NCBI GenBank assembly: GCA_039029915.1
Contig: JBCCFD010000194.1
Location: 1 to 13,576, forward strand
From: QQUD01 sp039029915
Lineage (GTDB): Bacteria; Chloroflexota; Anaerolineae; Promineifilales; Promineifilaceae
Length of the DNA: 13,576 nucleotides
Direction of reading: 5' to 3'
The notes beneath the pieces were generated by a model. The model was not told where the DNA came from. It did no database searches and worked only from the letters and a program-made list of their open reading frames with translations. The position numbers and the translations under genes were made by a program. Positions 1 to 6,379 of the stretch are shown in pieces (position 1 is the first letter of the stretch; the number at the start of each line of letters is the position of its first letter).

Positions 1-75
1 ACCTCCCTTACTTCGGTTTGATGTAATCCTTCAAATTAAGCCCTTTCTAAATATCGCATCAGCGAAGGAAAAATA

Positions 76-1140
76 ATGAAAAAAGCAAGAAAGTATCTTA
101 AAAGAGCTGGCCTTATGTTATTAGGCGTACTGCTCATTCTCGTTTTGATTGTTGGGGCACTAGTAATTTGGCTGCGGATAGAGCCAGAAACAGTGACATC
201 GTGTGAAGTTGGGTTTCGTTTGATTGAAGACAGTCAAGGGTCCGTCTGTATACCCGATACGGTAGAACGCGCCGTGCCTATTGGCTCCGGTGCCATTCAG
301 CTGTTTTTAGCGGTTGAGCAAGAGCCTGCGGCGCATATTGAGATTTTTGATCAATATTTGATGGCAGAGTTTCCGACGCTGGATGCCCCTTGGCAGACGC
401 TTACCCGAGATGCCGTCAAGCTGGGCCTCCCCCCCAGTTTAGAAACGCTTTTAGCTGTTGATGCAGATGTCATTATCAGCGAGCTCGATCTTGGCTCTGT
501 TAATAAAGCTGTAGAGCAACTCGCCCCGTACGTTTTAATGAGCCTGACGGACTCTTGGAAAGAGAATATGCTGCTTACTAGCGACGTGATCGATGAGCGT
601 AAAACAGCAGAAGCGCTGTTAGCCGATTATGAAAGCCGAGTCCAAACGCTTCGGGCGCATTTTGATGATCCATCTAAAATAACGGTCGCTATTTTGGTAC
701 TGGGGGACGAGAGGAAAACGCTTCACCTGCCGGCCACATTTGGGGGACAAATGATTACCGATGCCGGCTTTTCATACCCAGACGCTCTTTTGGAACTGAT
801 TGAAGATAATCCTGACCCGGCCGTTGCCGCTGGCTTTTACCCTATTAGTGATGAGGTGGTCAATGTGATTGATGGGGATTTTATTGTCGTCTATGGAATA
901 TCCACTGAGGGCTTTTTAGAAGATGATAGTGGTCTGAGCGATGCCTTGGTTGACGCGATAGCTGGTGATCCGCTGTTTGAATCCCTGAGTGCTGTGCAGG
1001 AGGGGAATGTCATTGTCGGGGGTGTCTACTGGGGAGAAGCCGGTATCTACTCCGCGCATGCCGTTTTGGATGATATGTTTCGTCACATTGCGGATGTTGA
1101 CCCCGAAGAAGTTGCGCCCAATCCGCTCCTGTCAGAATAG
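76..1140 (+). CDS. Membrane-anchored FecB-type substrate-binding protein, paralogue 1
   Basis: 354 residues. An N-terminal basic stretch is followed by one hydrophobic segment (about 12-33) with no lipobox cysteine next to it, so it looks like a signal anchor holding an extracytoplasmic domain. The rest resembles periplasmic-binding fold type III proteins (FecB/BtuF-like) that deliver ferric siderophores or cobalamin to ABC importers: a SLETLLAVDADVIISE segment at 121-136, DSWKE near 159-163, and a long linker helix ADYESRVQTLRAHF at 183-196. C43 and C58 are conserved in both paralogues downstream and may form a disulfide. The start is supported by AAGGA six bases upstream of ATG and by alignment with the paralogues. 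Ligand unknown; no permease or ATPase lies nearby. Fold-level call confident, substrate not. Confidence 0.85.
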   Translation: MKKARKYLKRAGLMLLGVLLILVLIVGALVIWLRIEPETVTSCEVGFRLIEDSQGSVCIPDTVERAVPIGSGAIQLFLAVEQEPAAHIEIFDQYLMAEFPTLDAPWQTLTRDAVKLGLPPSLETLLAVDADVIISELDLGSVNKAVEQLAPYVLMSLTDSWKENMLLTSDVIDERKTAEALLADYESRVQTLRAHFDDPSKITVAILVLGDERKTLHLPATFGGQMITDAGFSYPDALLELIEDNPDPAVAAGFYPISDEVVNVIDGDFIVVYGISTEGFLEDDSGLSDALVDAIAGDPLFESLSAVQEGNVIVGGVYWGEAGIYSAHAVLDDMFRHIADVDPEEVAPNPLLSE

Positions 1141-1162
1141 AAGCGTGATGGCTTTTGACTAG

Positions 1163-1279
1163 TTATGTGTTCCGAAGTTTCTAAACTGAAAACCCTATTA
1201 GATAAAAGCTTCGGAACCTCAAGGAAACGACGGTTGCAAACTTCGTTTTATTCAAAGTAGGAACTTCGTTTCACTTATG
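1163..1279 (+). repeat. Dispersed 111-112 nt hairpin repeat, locus 1
   Basis: One full unit begins TTATGTGTTCCGAAG at 1163 and ends CAC at 1274; the next five bases (TTATG) are the start of a second unit that then stops. The same unit occurs at 6206-6379 on the other strand. Within it GTTCCGAAG (1169-1177) can pair with CTTCGGAAC (1209-1217). It fills most of the gap between the first two binding-protein genes. No coding capacity is apparent. The ATG at its right end (1277) opens a longer frame into the next gene but is not a convincing start. Confidence 0.85.
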
Positions 1280-1318
1280 CTAATCAAGCGCTCCCTAAAG
1301 CGCGTTGAAAAGGAAATG

Positions 1319-2386
1319 ATGAAAAAAGCAAGAAAATTCTTGAAAGCTACGGGGAAAATTTTGCTAGCTATTGTGCTGGTATTTGTGGTGTTAATTGGGG
1401 CATTCGTGGTTTGGATCCGTAGAGAAACCCCCGTTGTGACGTCATGCGAGGCTGGTTTCCAGCTTATTGAGCATGGTGGTGGGGCAGATTGTGTTGTCGA
1501 TGATCCCAACAAAATTTTGGTTGTTAGTTCGGGAATGGCCCAGTTATTTATTGCTGTTGGTCATCCAGCTGGTGCCAAAGCAGAGGGTCTTGATCTTAAC
1601 TTTACGGCCGATATTCCCGGTTTGTATGAGCGGTTTAGCGCAATCAACAAAGACGCGGTTGATTTTGGTGCCATGCAGGCCAATCTAGCCAGTATGGAAC
1701 TCCTGCTTGAGTCCGAGTTTGATGCCATTGTCAGCGAACTATCATTTGGTGATTCTTTTGACAAACCGCTTCAAGCCGTTGCCCCATTTATCATCTTGTC
1801 CCATTTAGACTCTTGGAAGGAGGTGACGCTCTTTTCTGGTGAACTTATCGACGAAAAAGAGCAGGCTGAAGCGCTGCTTGATGAGTATGAGAGGCGCGTG
1901 CAGATTCTCCAAGCGCAATTTGATGATCCCTCCCAGATCACAATCTCCAATGTAAGCCTCTATCCCGAGAAGGCCGAGTTACGGCTACCCGCTTCGTTTG
2001 CTGGGCAAATCATTCGTGAAGTTGGCTTTTCTTTTCCGGAAGCACAGTTAGCTCTCGTCGAAGACACACCCGATTTGAGTTTATTTGCCGTGAGCGATGA
2101 AAAGCTCGATTTAGTAGATGCCGACCACCTCTTTTACTACGCTGGCTGGCGGGATGGCACGTTTGAAGCCAACGATTCGACAGCTTCATTTGTTGTGGAC
2201 GCATTTACAGATGACCCGCTGTTCCAACTTCTAGCCGCGGCCGAAGCGAATCAAGCTTACGAGGCAGACTTTTATTGGACTACCCCAGGCATCTATTCGG
2301 TGCATGCGGTGCTCGACGATCTGTTTCGCCACGTGGCGGGCGTTGATCCTGATGAGGTGGCGCCGAATCCACTACGATTAGAGTAG
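1319..2386 (+). CDS. Membrane-anchored FecB-type substrate-binding protein, paralogue 2
   Basis: 355 residues from the chosen ATG. Same architecture as paralogue 1: basic N terminus, a single hydrophobic anchor (about 12-33), C43 and C58, then a type III periplasmic-binding domain with SMELLLESEFDAIVSE, DSWKE and a long EYERRVQILQAQF helix followed by DDPSQIT. The C-terminal GIYSVHAVLDDLFRHV segment is nearly identical to paralogue 3. The frame is open from an ATG at 1277, but that codon lies inside the dispersed repeat and lacks a ribosome site; AAGGA at 1310-1314 precedes the ATG pair at 1316/1319, and starting at 1319 puts the cysteines at the same residue numbers in all three paralogues. 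Probable uptake of an iron chelate or corrinoid is family knowledge; the ligand is unknown. Confidence 0.84.
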   Translation: MKKARKFLKATGKILLAIVLVFVVLIGAFVVWIRRETPVVTSCEAGFQLIEHGGGADCVVDDPNKILVVSSGMAQLFIAVGHPAGAKAEGLDLNFTADIPGLYERFSAINKDAVDFGAMQANLASMELLLESEFDAIVSELSFGDSFDKPLQAVAPFIILSHLDSWKEVTLFSGELIDEKEQAEALLDEYERRVQILQAQFDDPSQITISNVSLYPEKAELRLPASFAGQIIREVGFSFPEAQLALVEDTPDLSLFAVSDEKLDLVDADHLFYYAGWRDGTFEANDSTASFVVDAFTDDPLFQLLAAAEANQAYEADFYWTTPGIYSVHAVLDDLFRHVAGVDPDEVAPNPLRLE

Positions 2387-2474
2387 TCGTGAGTCCGAGC
2401 AGGTGCTCATGATGTATTAAAGTCGTTCACGCTTTCTGACGTCTAAATTAGAATTTGACCACAAACAATAACGG

Positions 2475-2514
2475 CCGTTTTCCCCAGGGCTTCTGCTGAG
2501 GGAAGACGGTTTTT
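2475..2514 (+). terminator. Rho-independent terminator after paralogue 2
   Basis: CCGTTTTCCCCAG (2475-2487) pairs with CTGAGGGAAGACGG (2496-2509), with one G-T pair and one bulged base, around an 8-nt loop. A T-run follows at 2510-2514. It lies 88 nt after the stop of paralogue 2 and before the TetR promoter, separating the two transcripts. Its left arm begins inside a copy of the ACGGCCGT palindrome (2471-2478). Confidence 0.8.
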
Positions 2515-2544
2515 CTTTGCCTGGCATTAGCTATCTCCTCTTGT

Positions 2545-2572
2545 TTGACCCCCACAACAATAATGCTATAGT
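2545..2572 (+). promoter_or_regulatory. Sigma-70-like promoter of the TetR gene
   Basis: A -35-like TTGACC (2545-2550) is followed after 16 nt by a -10-like TATAGT (2567-2572). Predicted transcription would start near 2579, at the left edge of the inverted repeat at 2579-2593, about 40 nt before the TetR start codon. Both hexamers differ from consensus at one position. Confidence 0.6.
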
Positions 2573-2578
2573 TAAAAT

Positions 2579-2593
2579 TAGAGCAATGCTCTA
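2579..2593. promoter_or_regulatory. Probable TetR operator (perfect 7-1-7 inverted repeat)
   Basis: TAGAGCA-A-TGCTCTA is a perfect 7-bp inverted repeat around one base. It sits at the predicted transcription start of the TetR gene, the usual place for a TetR-family autorepression site. No second copy was seen upstream of paralogues 1 or 2. Confidence 0.65.
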
Positions 2594-2619
2594 GTTTTGA
2601 TTTATATAGGAAATAATCG

Positions 2620-3297
2620 ATGGCACGGAAGAATCGACGGGAAGAAATTATCAAAGCGGCGCGCACGCTTTTTTATGCCAAAGGGTATGAAAATACGTCA
2701 GTGCGCGACATTCTAGACGAGGCAAACGTCTCAAACGGCACGTTTTTTCATCAATTTGAGTCAAAACAGGCGCTCTTAATGGCCGTGATTGATGAGATGG
2801 GGGCAGATATGGCAGCCGTCGTGGCGCCAGTAATGCAGGAGCCAGATTTAACGGCCGTTTCCCGCTACCAGAAATTAGTGGCGGCAGACAACGCCTACCG
2901 CGCGTCGGAATCATTGGCACTTAATCGGCTGGGGGAGGCCGTGCAGAGCGATTGGAATATGCGCTTGTTATTCTATCTTTATCAAAAAGGGGATGAAATT
3001 TACTGTCCAGCCCTCACACAGATTATTCATCAGGGCATCGAAGAGGGTGTTTTTGACGTCGCGCTTGTGCCAGAAACGGCTGAACTGTGGCTTAGCAACT
3101 GTCGCCATGTGCGAACGGCCGTTTATACCATCTGGCAAGACAGGGCGCGGTATGACGATCCTTATGCGGTCATCACTCGAAAGCTAGATGCCGCACAAAC
3201 GGCCGTTGATCGTCTCGTTGGTGCACCGCTTGGCGAACTTTTACTGCTTGATAAGCAGGCCATCCTCAACGAATTCGACACCTTGAATTTAGCATGA
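2620..3297 (+). CDS. TetR/AcrR-family transcriptional regulator
   Basis: 225 residues, typical for the family. The N-terminal domain (about 5-55) is a canonical TetR DNA-binding domain: REEIIKAARTLFYAKGYENT, then the helix-turn-helix around TSVRDILDEANVSNGTFFHQF (26-46), followed by SKQALLMAV. The C-terminal ligand-binding half (about 60-225) is helical and not recognisable beyond that. AGGAA (2608-2612) lies seven bases before ATG. It is preceded by its own promoter and a palindromic operator, so autorepression is likely, and it is followed after 34 nt by the third binding-protein gene, which probably shares the transcript and the regulation. The inducer is unknown. Three ACGGCCGT copies lie inside the gene, all read as Thr-Ala-Val. 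Confidence 0.92.
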   Translation: MARKNRREEIIKAARTLFYAKGYENTSVRDILDEANVSNGTFFHQFESKQALLMAVIDEMGADMAAVVAPVMQEPDLTAVSRYQKLVAADNAYRASESLALNRLGEAVQSDWNMRLLFYLYQKGDEIYCPALTQIIHQGIEEGVFDVALVPETAELWLSNCRHVRTAVYTIWQDRARYDDPYAVITRKLDAAQTAVDRLVGAPLGELLLLDKQAILNEFDTLNLA

Positions 3298-3331
3298 CCC
3301 ATTCTCAAAACCTACAAGTATGAGGAAAAAG

Positions 3332-4402
3332 ATGAAAAAAATTGGAAAATTTCTAAAAAAAGCGGGGAGATTTTTATTTTTCGTTGTGCTCGCGCTAGTT
3401 GTGATCATTGGGGCATTTGTCCTTTGGCTCCGCGCTGAGCCGGAAGAGGTGGCGGCGTGTGATGCTGGGTTTAGGCACTTTGAAACCGATATCCATACAT
3501 CCTGTGTGCCTGAAGTTGCTGAGCGAGTTTTGCCGTTTAGCCCATCAGCGACCCAGTTTTTCTTGGCCGTTGGCTATCAGCCTGTTGGTCATCTCACGAT
3601 TGTTGATCAGGTTGCCTTTATTGACCAGCCCCATTTGGTAGCGGCTTGGAATGAGATTATTGAGGGAACACCAGCCGTTACGATTGGCGAAAGCTGGCCC
3701 CCTAACCTAGAAAGTACGATAGCGGCTGAGCCAGACGTGATCTTAAGTGAATACGGCTTAAGTTTTGTGAGCAAGCTGGTTGAACGGATTGCGCCTGTTG
3801 TTGAGTTAGATCAGAGGGATTGGAAAGCTAGCTTGCTGTTTACGGGAGATGTTATTGGAGAAATGAAAGCGGCTGAGGAAATGATTGCCGATTATGAAAT
3901 GCGCGTTCAAATCTTACGCGAACTGTTTGATGATCCGTCTGAGATCACGATTTCGGCCGTTAATGTCCGTCCCGACCGGCTTGTGCTCCACTTGCCAGGC
4001 TCCTTTTCCAGCCAAATTATTGAAGAGGTTGGCTTTTCATTCCCCGATGCTCAAATTCAGCTTGATGCAGAGCTGGATCAGCCATTTAGTACCTACCATG
4101 ATGTGAGCGAAGAACGGATTGATTTAATGGAAGGGGACGTTATCTTTCTCTACGGTTTAGAAACCGCTTCGTTTGATGAAGAAGAGGGATTTGTCAGCGG
4201 TGATGCCGTGGTTGACGAGTTGCTGACTGACCCGCTCATCCAGCAGCTTGATGTGATTCAAAGAGGAGCTCATTACCCTGGAGGAAACTATTGGCAGCGA
4301 GGAGGCATCTATTCGGCGCATGCAGTGCTTGACGATCTGTTTCGCCACGTAGCTGGGGTTGATCCTGAGGAAATTGCACCGAATCCGCTGTTGTTGGAGT
4401 AG
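3332..4402 (+). CDS. Membrane-anchored FecB-type substrate-binding protein, paralogue 3
   Basis: 356 residues from ATG 3332. Anchor helix at about 12-33, C43 and C58 as in the other two, then the type III binding domain: NLESTIAAEPDVILSE, a DWKASLLF segment in place of DSWKE, and a helical linker ADYEMRVQILRELFDDP. The frame is open from ATG 3320, but AGGA (3323-3326) is correctly spaced only for 3332, and 3332 aligns the cysteines with the paralogues. It follows the TetR gene by 34 nt with no terminator, so it is the likely main target of that regulator. Its 3' end resembles that of paralogue 2 closely at DNA level, pointing to local duplication. A heptamer-repeat tract begins at the base after its TAG stop. 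Confidence 0.85.
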   Translation: MKKIGKFLKKAGRFLFFVVLALVVIIGAFVLWLRAEPEEVAACDAGFRHFETDIHTSCVPEVAERVLPFSPSATQFFLAVGYQPVGHLTIVDQVAFIDQPHLVAAWNEIIEGTPAVTIGESWPPNLESTIAAEPDVILSEYGLSFVSKLVERIAPVVELDQRDWKASLLFTGDVIGEMKAAEEMIADYEMRVQILRELFDDPSEITISAVNVRPDRLVLHLPGSFSSQIIEEVGFSFPDAQIQLDAELDQPFSTYHDVSEERIDLMEGDVIFLYGLETASFDEEEGFVSGDAVVDELLTDPLIQQLDVIQRGAHYPGGNYWQRGGIYSAHAVLDDLFRHVAGVDPEEIAPNPLLLE

Positions 4403-4528
4403 AGAGAAGAGAGAAAAGAGAAGAGAGTCGAGAGATGAGAGTTGGGGTGAATGGTAAATGGTAAACGGTGAATGGTGAATGAGGACGGGTCACGGGTCAC
4501 TTACAGCTAATAGCCTATAGCCTACGAC
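4403..4528 (+). repeat. Heptamer-register short tandem repeat tract
   Basis: From the first base after the stop codon of paralogue 3, the sequence divides into 18 consecutive 7-mers without a phase break. Four families follow one another: AGAGAAG-like (4403-4444), TGGTGAA/TGGTAAA-like (4445-4479), GGGTCAC twice (4487-4500), then TAATAGC/CTATAGC-like (4508-4528), with transitional 7-mers between. The first part is purine-only on the + strand. Frames crossing the tract on the other strand are repeat translations, not genes. It resembles in style the short tandemly repeated repetitive sequences of cyanobacteria. Confidence 0.85.
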
Positions 4529-4591
4529 TACTATACAAGATAAAGATGATGAACAAAGGCTATCGCAAAACAAGCGAAAAGGAGACAAAAA

Positions 4592-4666
4592 ATGGCACCT
4601 AAATTCGACGGTTCAGACCCGCGATATCTAATTATGTATCCAGACGATGAACCTGCTTTCGTTTGA
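4592..4666 (+). CDS. Very small ORF, possible 5' part of a broken gene
   Basis: 24 codons, beginning MAPKFDGSDPRYLIMYPDDE. It has the best ribosome site of this stretch, AAAGGAG (4578-4584) seven bases before ATG. It ends at TGA 4664, and an ORF in another frame begins inside it at ATG 4647. Either this is the N-terminal piece of a frameshifted gene whose remainder is 4647-4799, or the two are translationally coupled small proteins. No family recognised. Confidence 0.4.
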   Translation: MAPKFDGSDPRYLIMYPDDEPAFV

Positions 4667-4799
4667 CAAGATGTTGGTAGGCATCAATGACGGTAGGTTG
4701 ATAGGGTTGGTGATTGATGATATTAACCAGCCGGAGTTAACAAACGGCCATATTGCATCTTGGATCGCCCAAATCCAGCAAGAGTTCGCGCAAAAATAA
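4647..4799 (+). CDS. Small ORF (50 aa), second half of a possible broken gene
   Basis: 50 codons from ATG 4647 (or 42 from ATG 4671), containing MLVGINDGRLIGLVIDDI and ending IAQIQQEFAQK. The alternating hydrophobic pattern looks like a beta strand followed by a helix. It overlaps the end of the 24-codon ORF by 20 nt in a different frame and has no clear ribosome site, which fits a frameshifted remnant or coupled translation. It ends 17 nt before the start of the membrane protein. The possible TTG start of that gene at 4760 would overlap this ORF and is not favoured. Confidence 0.4.
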   Translation: MNLLSFDKMLVGINDGRLIGLVIDDINQPELTNGHIASWIAQIQQEFAQK

Positions 4800-4816
4800 T
4801 CGGATTGAGGTACAGC

Positions 4817-5365
4817 GTGTTGAAACGATTACAAATAATAACCAAATTATTACACGGTGAGACCCCAAACCGGTTCGAGACGGCTTTGGTCTATATCGTT
4901 GGCATCACCACTGCTATTTTTGTGATTACACAGCTTTTAGGCGAGGTTACTTTGGGGCAGTGGGAGTTAATTATTCTTTTTGTCATTGTCGTAGACGTTG
5001 CTGGCGGTGTTGTCGCCAACAGCACGCGCTCAACCAACGCTTGGTACCACAAACAGAGCCTGTGGGTGCGGCTTATATTTATAGGGATGCATTTTATCCA
5101 GCCGTTAACTGTGATGCTCATTTTGGCACCGGGTAACTGGTTGTTTTTCTGGACACATTATTTGTACATGCTGATAGCAACGGCCGTTCTTTGGCTATTG
5201 CCACCACACTTAAATCAAAGATCGGTTTCGTTTGGACTTTGGCTTTTAGGGGTTATTGGTCTCCAAGCTTGGGGAGGAACCCCTTCACTGCTTAACTGGT
5301 TTACGGCCGTTTATCTGGCTAAGCTCATTCTCTGCTTTGCCGTCGACCAATCCAACGAACCTTAA
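4817..5365 (+). CDS. Multi-helix integral membrane protein, unknown function
   Basis: 182 residues from GTG 4817. GAGG (4807-4810) lies six bases upstream, so GTG is preferred over an upstream TTG at 4760 that lacks a ribosome site and overlaps the preceding ORF. Five or six hydrophobic segments are visible: ALVYIVGITTAIFVITQLL, LIILFVIVVDVAGGVVANS, IFIGMHFIQPLTVMLIL, YMLIATAVLWLLPP, VSFGLWLLGVIGLQAW and WFTAVYLAKLILCFAV. An aspartate sits within the second (VVDVAGG) and a His near the start of the third. No enzyme or transporter family is recognised. Two ACGGCCGT copies are in frame as Thr-Ala-Val. The sulfotransferase-like gene follows after 73 nt and could be cotranscribed. Confidence 0.7.
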   Translation: MLKRLQIITKLLHGETPNRFETALVYIVGITTAIFVITQLLGEVTLGQWELIILFVIVVDVAGGVVANSTRSTNAWYHKQSLWVRLIFIGMHFIQPLTVMLILAPGNWLFFWTHYLYMLIATAVLWLLPPHLNQRSVSFGLWLLGVIGLQAWGGTPSLLNWFTAVYLAKLILCFAVDQSNEP

Positions 5366-5438
5366 TAGAACACGGATGACAAAGATTTGGCAGATTGAAC
5401 AAAATTTTTAGCTTTCAGCTATTTTCAAGGAGTTTTTA

Positions 5439-6161
5439 ATGATACTAATTGGCGCAGGATTTCCGCGTACGGGTACGATGTCACTTCGGGCGGCATTGAA
5501 TGAGCTGGGAGTTGGTCCTTGCCATCACATGGCCGCCATATTTATGGACGAGAAGCAGGCACCGCTGTGGCAGGCGATTGTGGACGGTGCAGAGCCAGAT
5601 TTTGACGCGATTTATAATGACTATCAATCAACTGTCGACGCACCCGGCTGTTTTTACTACAAAGAGCTGATGGAAAAATATCCTGATGCCAAGGTATTGC
5701 TCTCCGTGCGGGAGCCGGAACGTTGGTACAGCAGCGTGATCGACACGATCTATTTATCGTACCTTATTCCGCGCTGGATGGAGTGGATGCCAAGAATTGG
5801 TATGTTTTCTACCATTGGACCATTTCTCAGGCTGGTGCGCACGATGATTTGGGAAGGGGTGTTTGATAAGCGAGTCGAGGATAAGGATTTTGCTATCGGC
5901 GTCTTTAACGCCCACATTGAGGAAGTGAAGCGGGTTGTGCCGCCTGAAAAGCTGCTGGTGTTTAGCGTTAAGGAAGGGTGGGAGCCGCTGTGTGACTTTT
6001 TGGACGTGCCCGTGCCGCAGGATCGGCCGTTTCCCCATCTCAATGAAAAAGCCAGTACGCGTAAAGCGTACACAACGATGCGCCTGTTTGGATACGTGGC
6101 GCCGGTTGTTGCTCTAGCGCTTATTGGGCTGATTGTTTGGTTACTTTCACAACTGTTTTAG
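5439..6161 (+). CDS. Sulfotransferase-family protein with C-terminal membrane anchor
   Basis: 240 residues. The N terminus MILIGAGFPRTGTMSLRAAL carries the P-loop-like 5'-phosphosulfate-binding motif (GFPRTGT, 7-13) of the sulfotransferase fold, and VREPERWYSS (90-99) matches the 3'-phosphate-binding region. The spacing and the motif PDAKVLLSVREPERWY resemble the Sulfotransfer_4 type of PAPS-dependent enzymes, whose bacterial members mostly lack known acceptors. A hydrophobic helix at about 217-239 ends the protein, suggesting a tail anchor with the catalytic domain in the cytoplasm. AAGGAG (5427-5432) lies six bases before ATG. Some databases label such proteins as NAD-dependent epimerases; no Rossmann GxxGxxG motif is present here. 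Confidence 0.8.
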   Translation: MILIGAGFPRTGTMSLRAALNELGVGPCHHMAAIFMDEKQAPLWQAIVDGAEPDFDAIYNDYQSTVDAPGCFYYKELMEKYPDAKVLLSVREPERWYSSVIDTIYLSYLIPRWMEWMPRIGMFSTIGPFLRLVRTMIWEGVFDKRVEDKDFAIGVFNAHIEEVKRVVPPEKLLVFSVKEGWEPLCDFLDVPVPQDRPFPHLNEKASTRKAYTTMRLFGYVAPVVALALIGLIVWLLSQLF

Positions 6162-6205
6162 TCTGAAATGAAATCAACGGAGGGGCAGGGTGATTCTTCC
6201 TTATT

Positions 6206-6379
6206 TCCTCGAGGTTCCGAAGCTTCTGTCTAATACGGTTTTCAATTTAGGAACTTTGGAACACATAAGTGAAACGAAGTTCCTGCTTTGAATAAAACGG
6301 CGGCTAAAACTTCGTTTCCTCGAGGTTCCGAAGCTTCTATCTAATACGGTTTTCAATTTAGAAACTTCGGAACACATAA
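6206..6379 (-). repeat. Dispersed 111-112 nt hairpin repeat, locus 2 (1.6 units)
   Basis: Read on the - strand, a full unit runs from 6379 (TTATGTGTTCCGAAG) to 6269, followed directly by a second, truncated unit from 6268 to about 6206. The unit matches locus 1 (1163-1279) with few changes outside the core. It contains GTTCCGAAG/CTTCGGAAC arms and a perfect 11-bp inverted repeat, GAAACGAAGTT (6271-6281) with AACTTCGTTTC (6308-6318). The first 27 nt form the 3' end of the nuclease-like gene. A frame across it translates into a duplicated SKLKTVLDRSFGTSRK-type peptide that should not be annotated as protein. Confidence 0.88.

Noticed and set aside
1..75. Promoter search upstream of paralogue 1
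   Set aside because: No convincing -35/-10 pair; the real promoter may lie before the window.
1277..1318. 14-codon N-terminal extension of paralogue 2
   Set aside because: The ATG lies in the dispersed repeat, has no ribosome site, and would break the match of anchor and cysteine positions with the other paralogues.
4236..4500. Two overlapping - strand frames of 63 and 85 codons across the heptamer tract
   Set aside because: They are translations of the repeat tract (TIHRLPFTIH-like peptides) and of the antisense of paralogue 3.
4760..4816. TTG-started extension of the membrane protein
   Set aside because: It overlaps the small ORF ending at 4799, lacks a ribosome site, and GTG 4817 has GAGG at proper distance.
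5366..5410. Possible degenerate tandem repeat around ACACGGATGAC with about 10-bp period
   Set aside because: Only two or three weakly matching units; not distinguishable from chance by eye.
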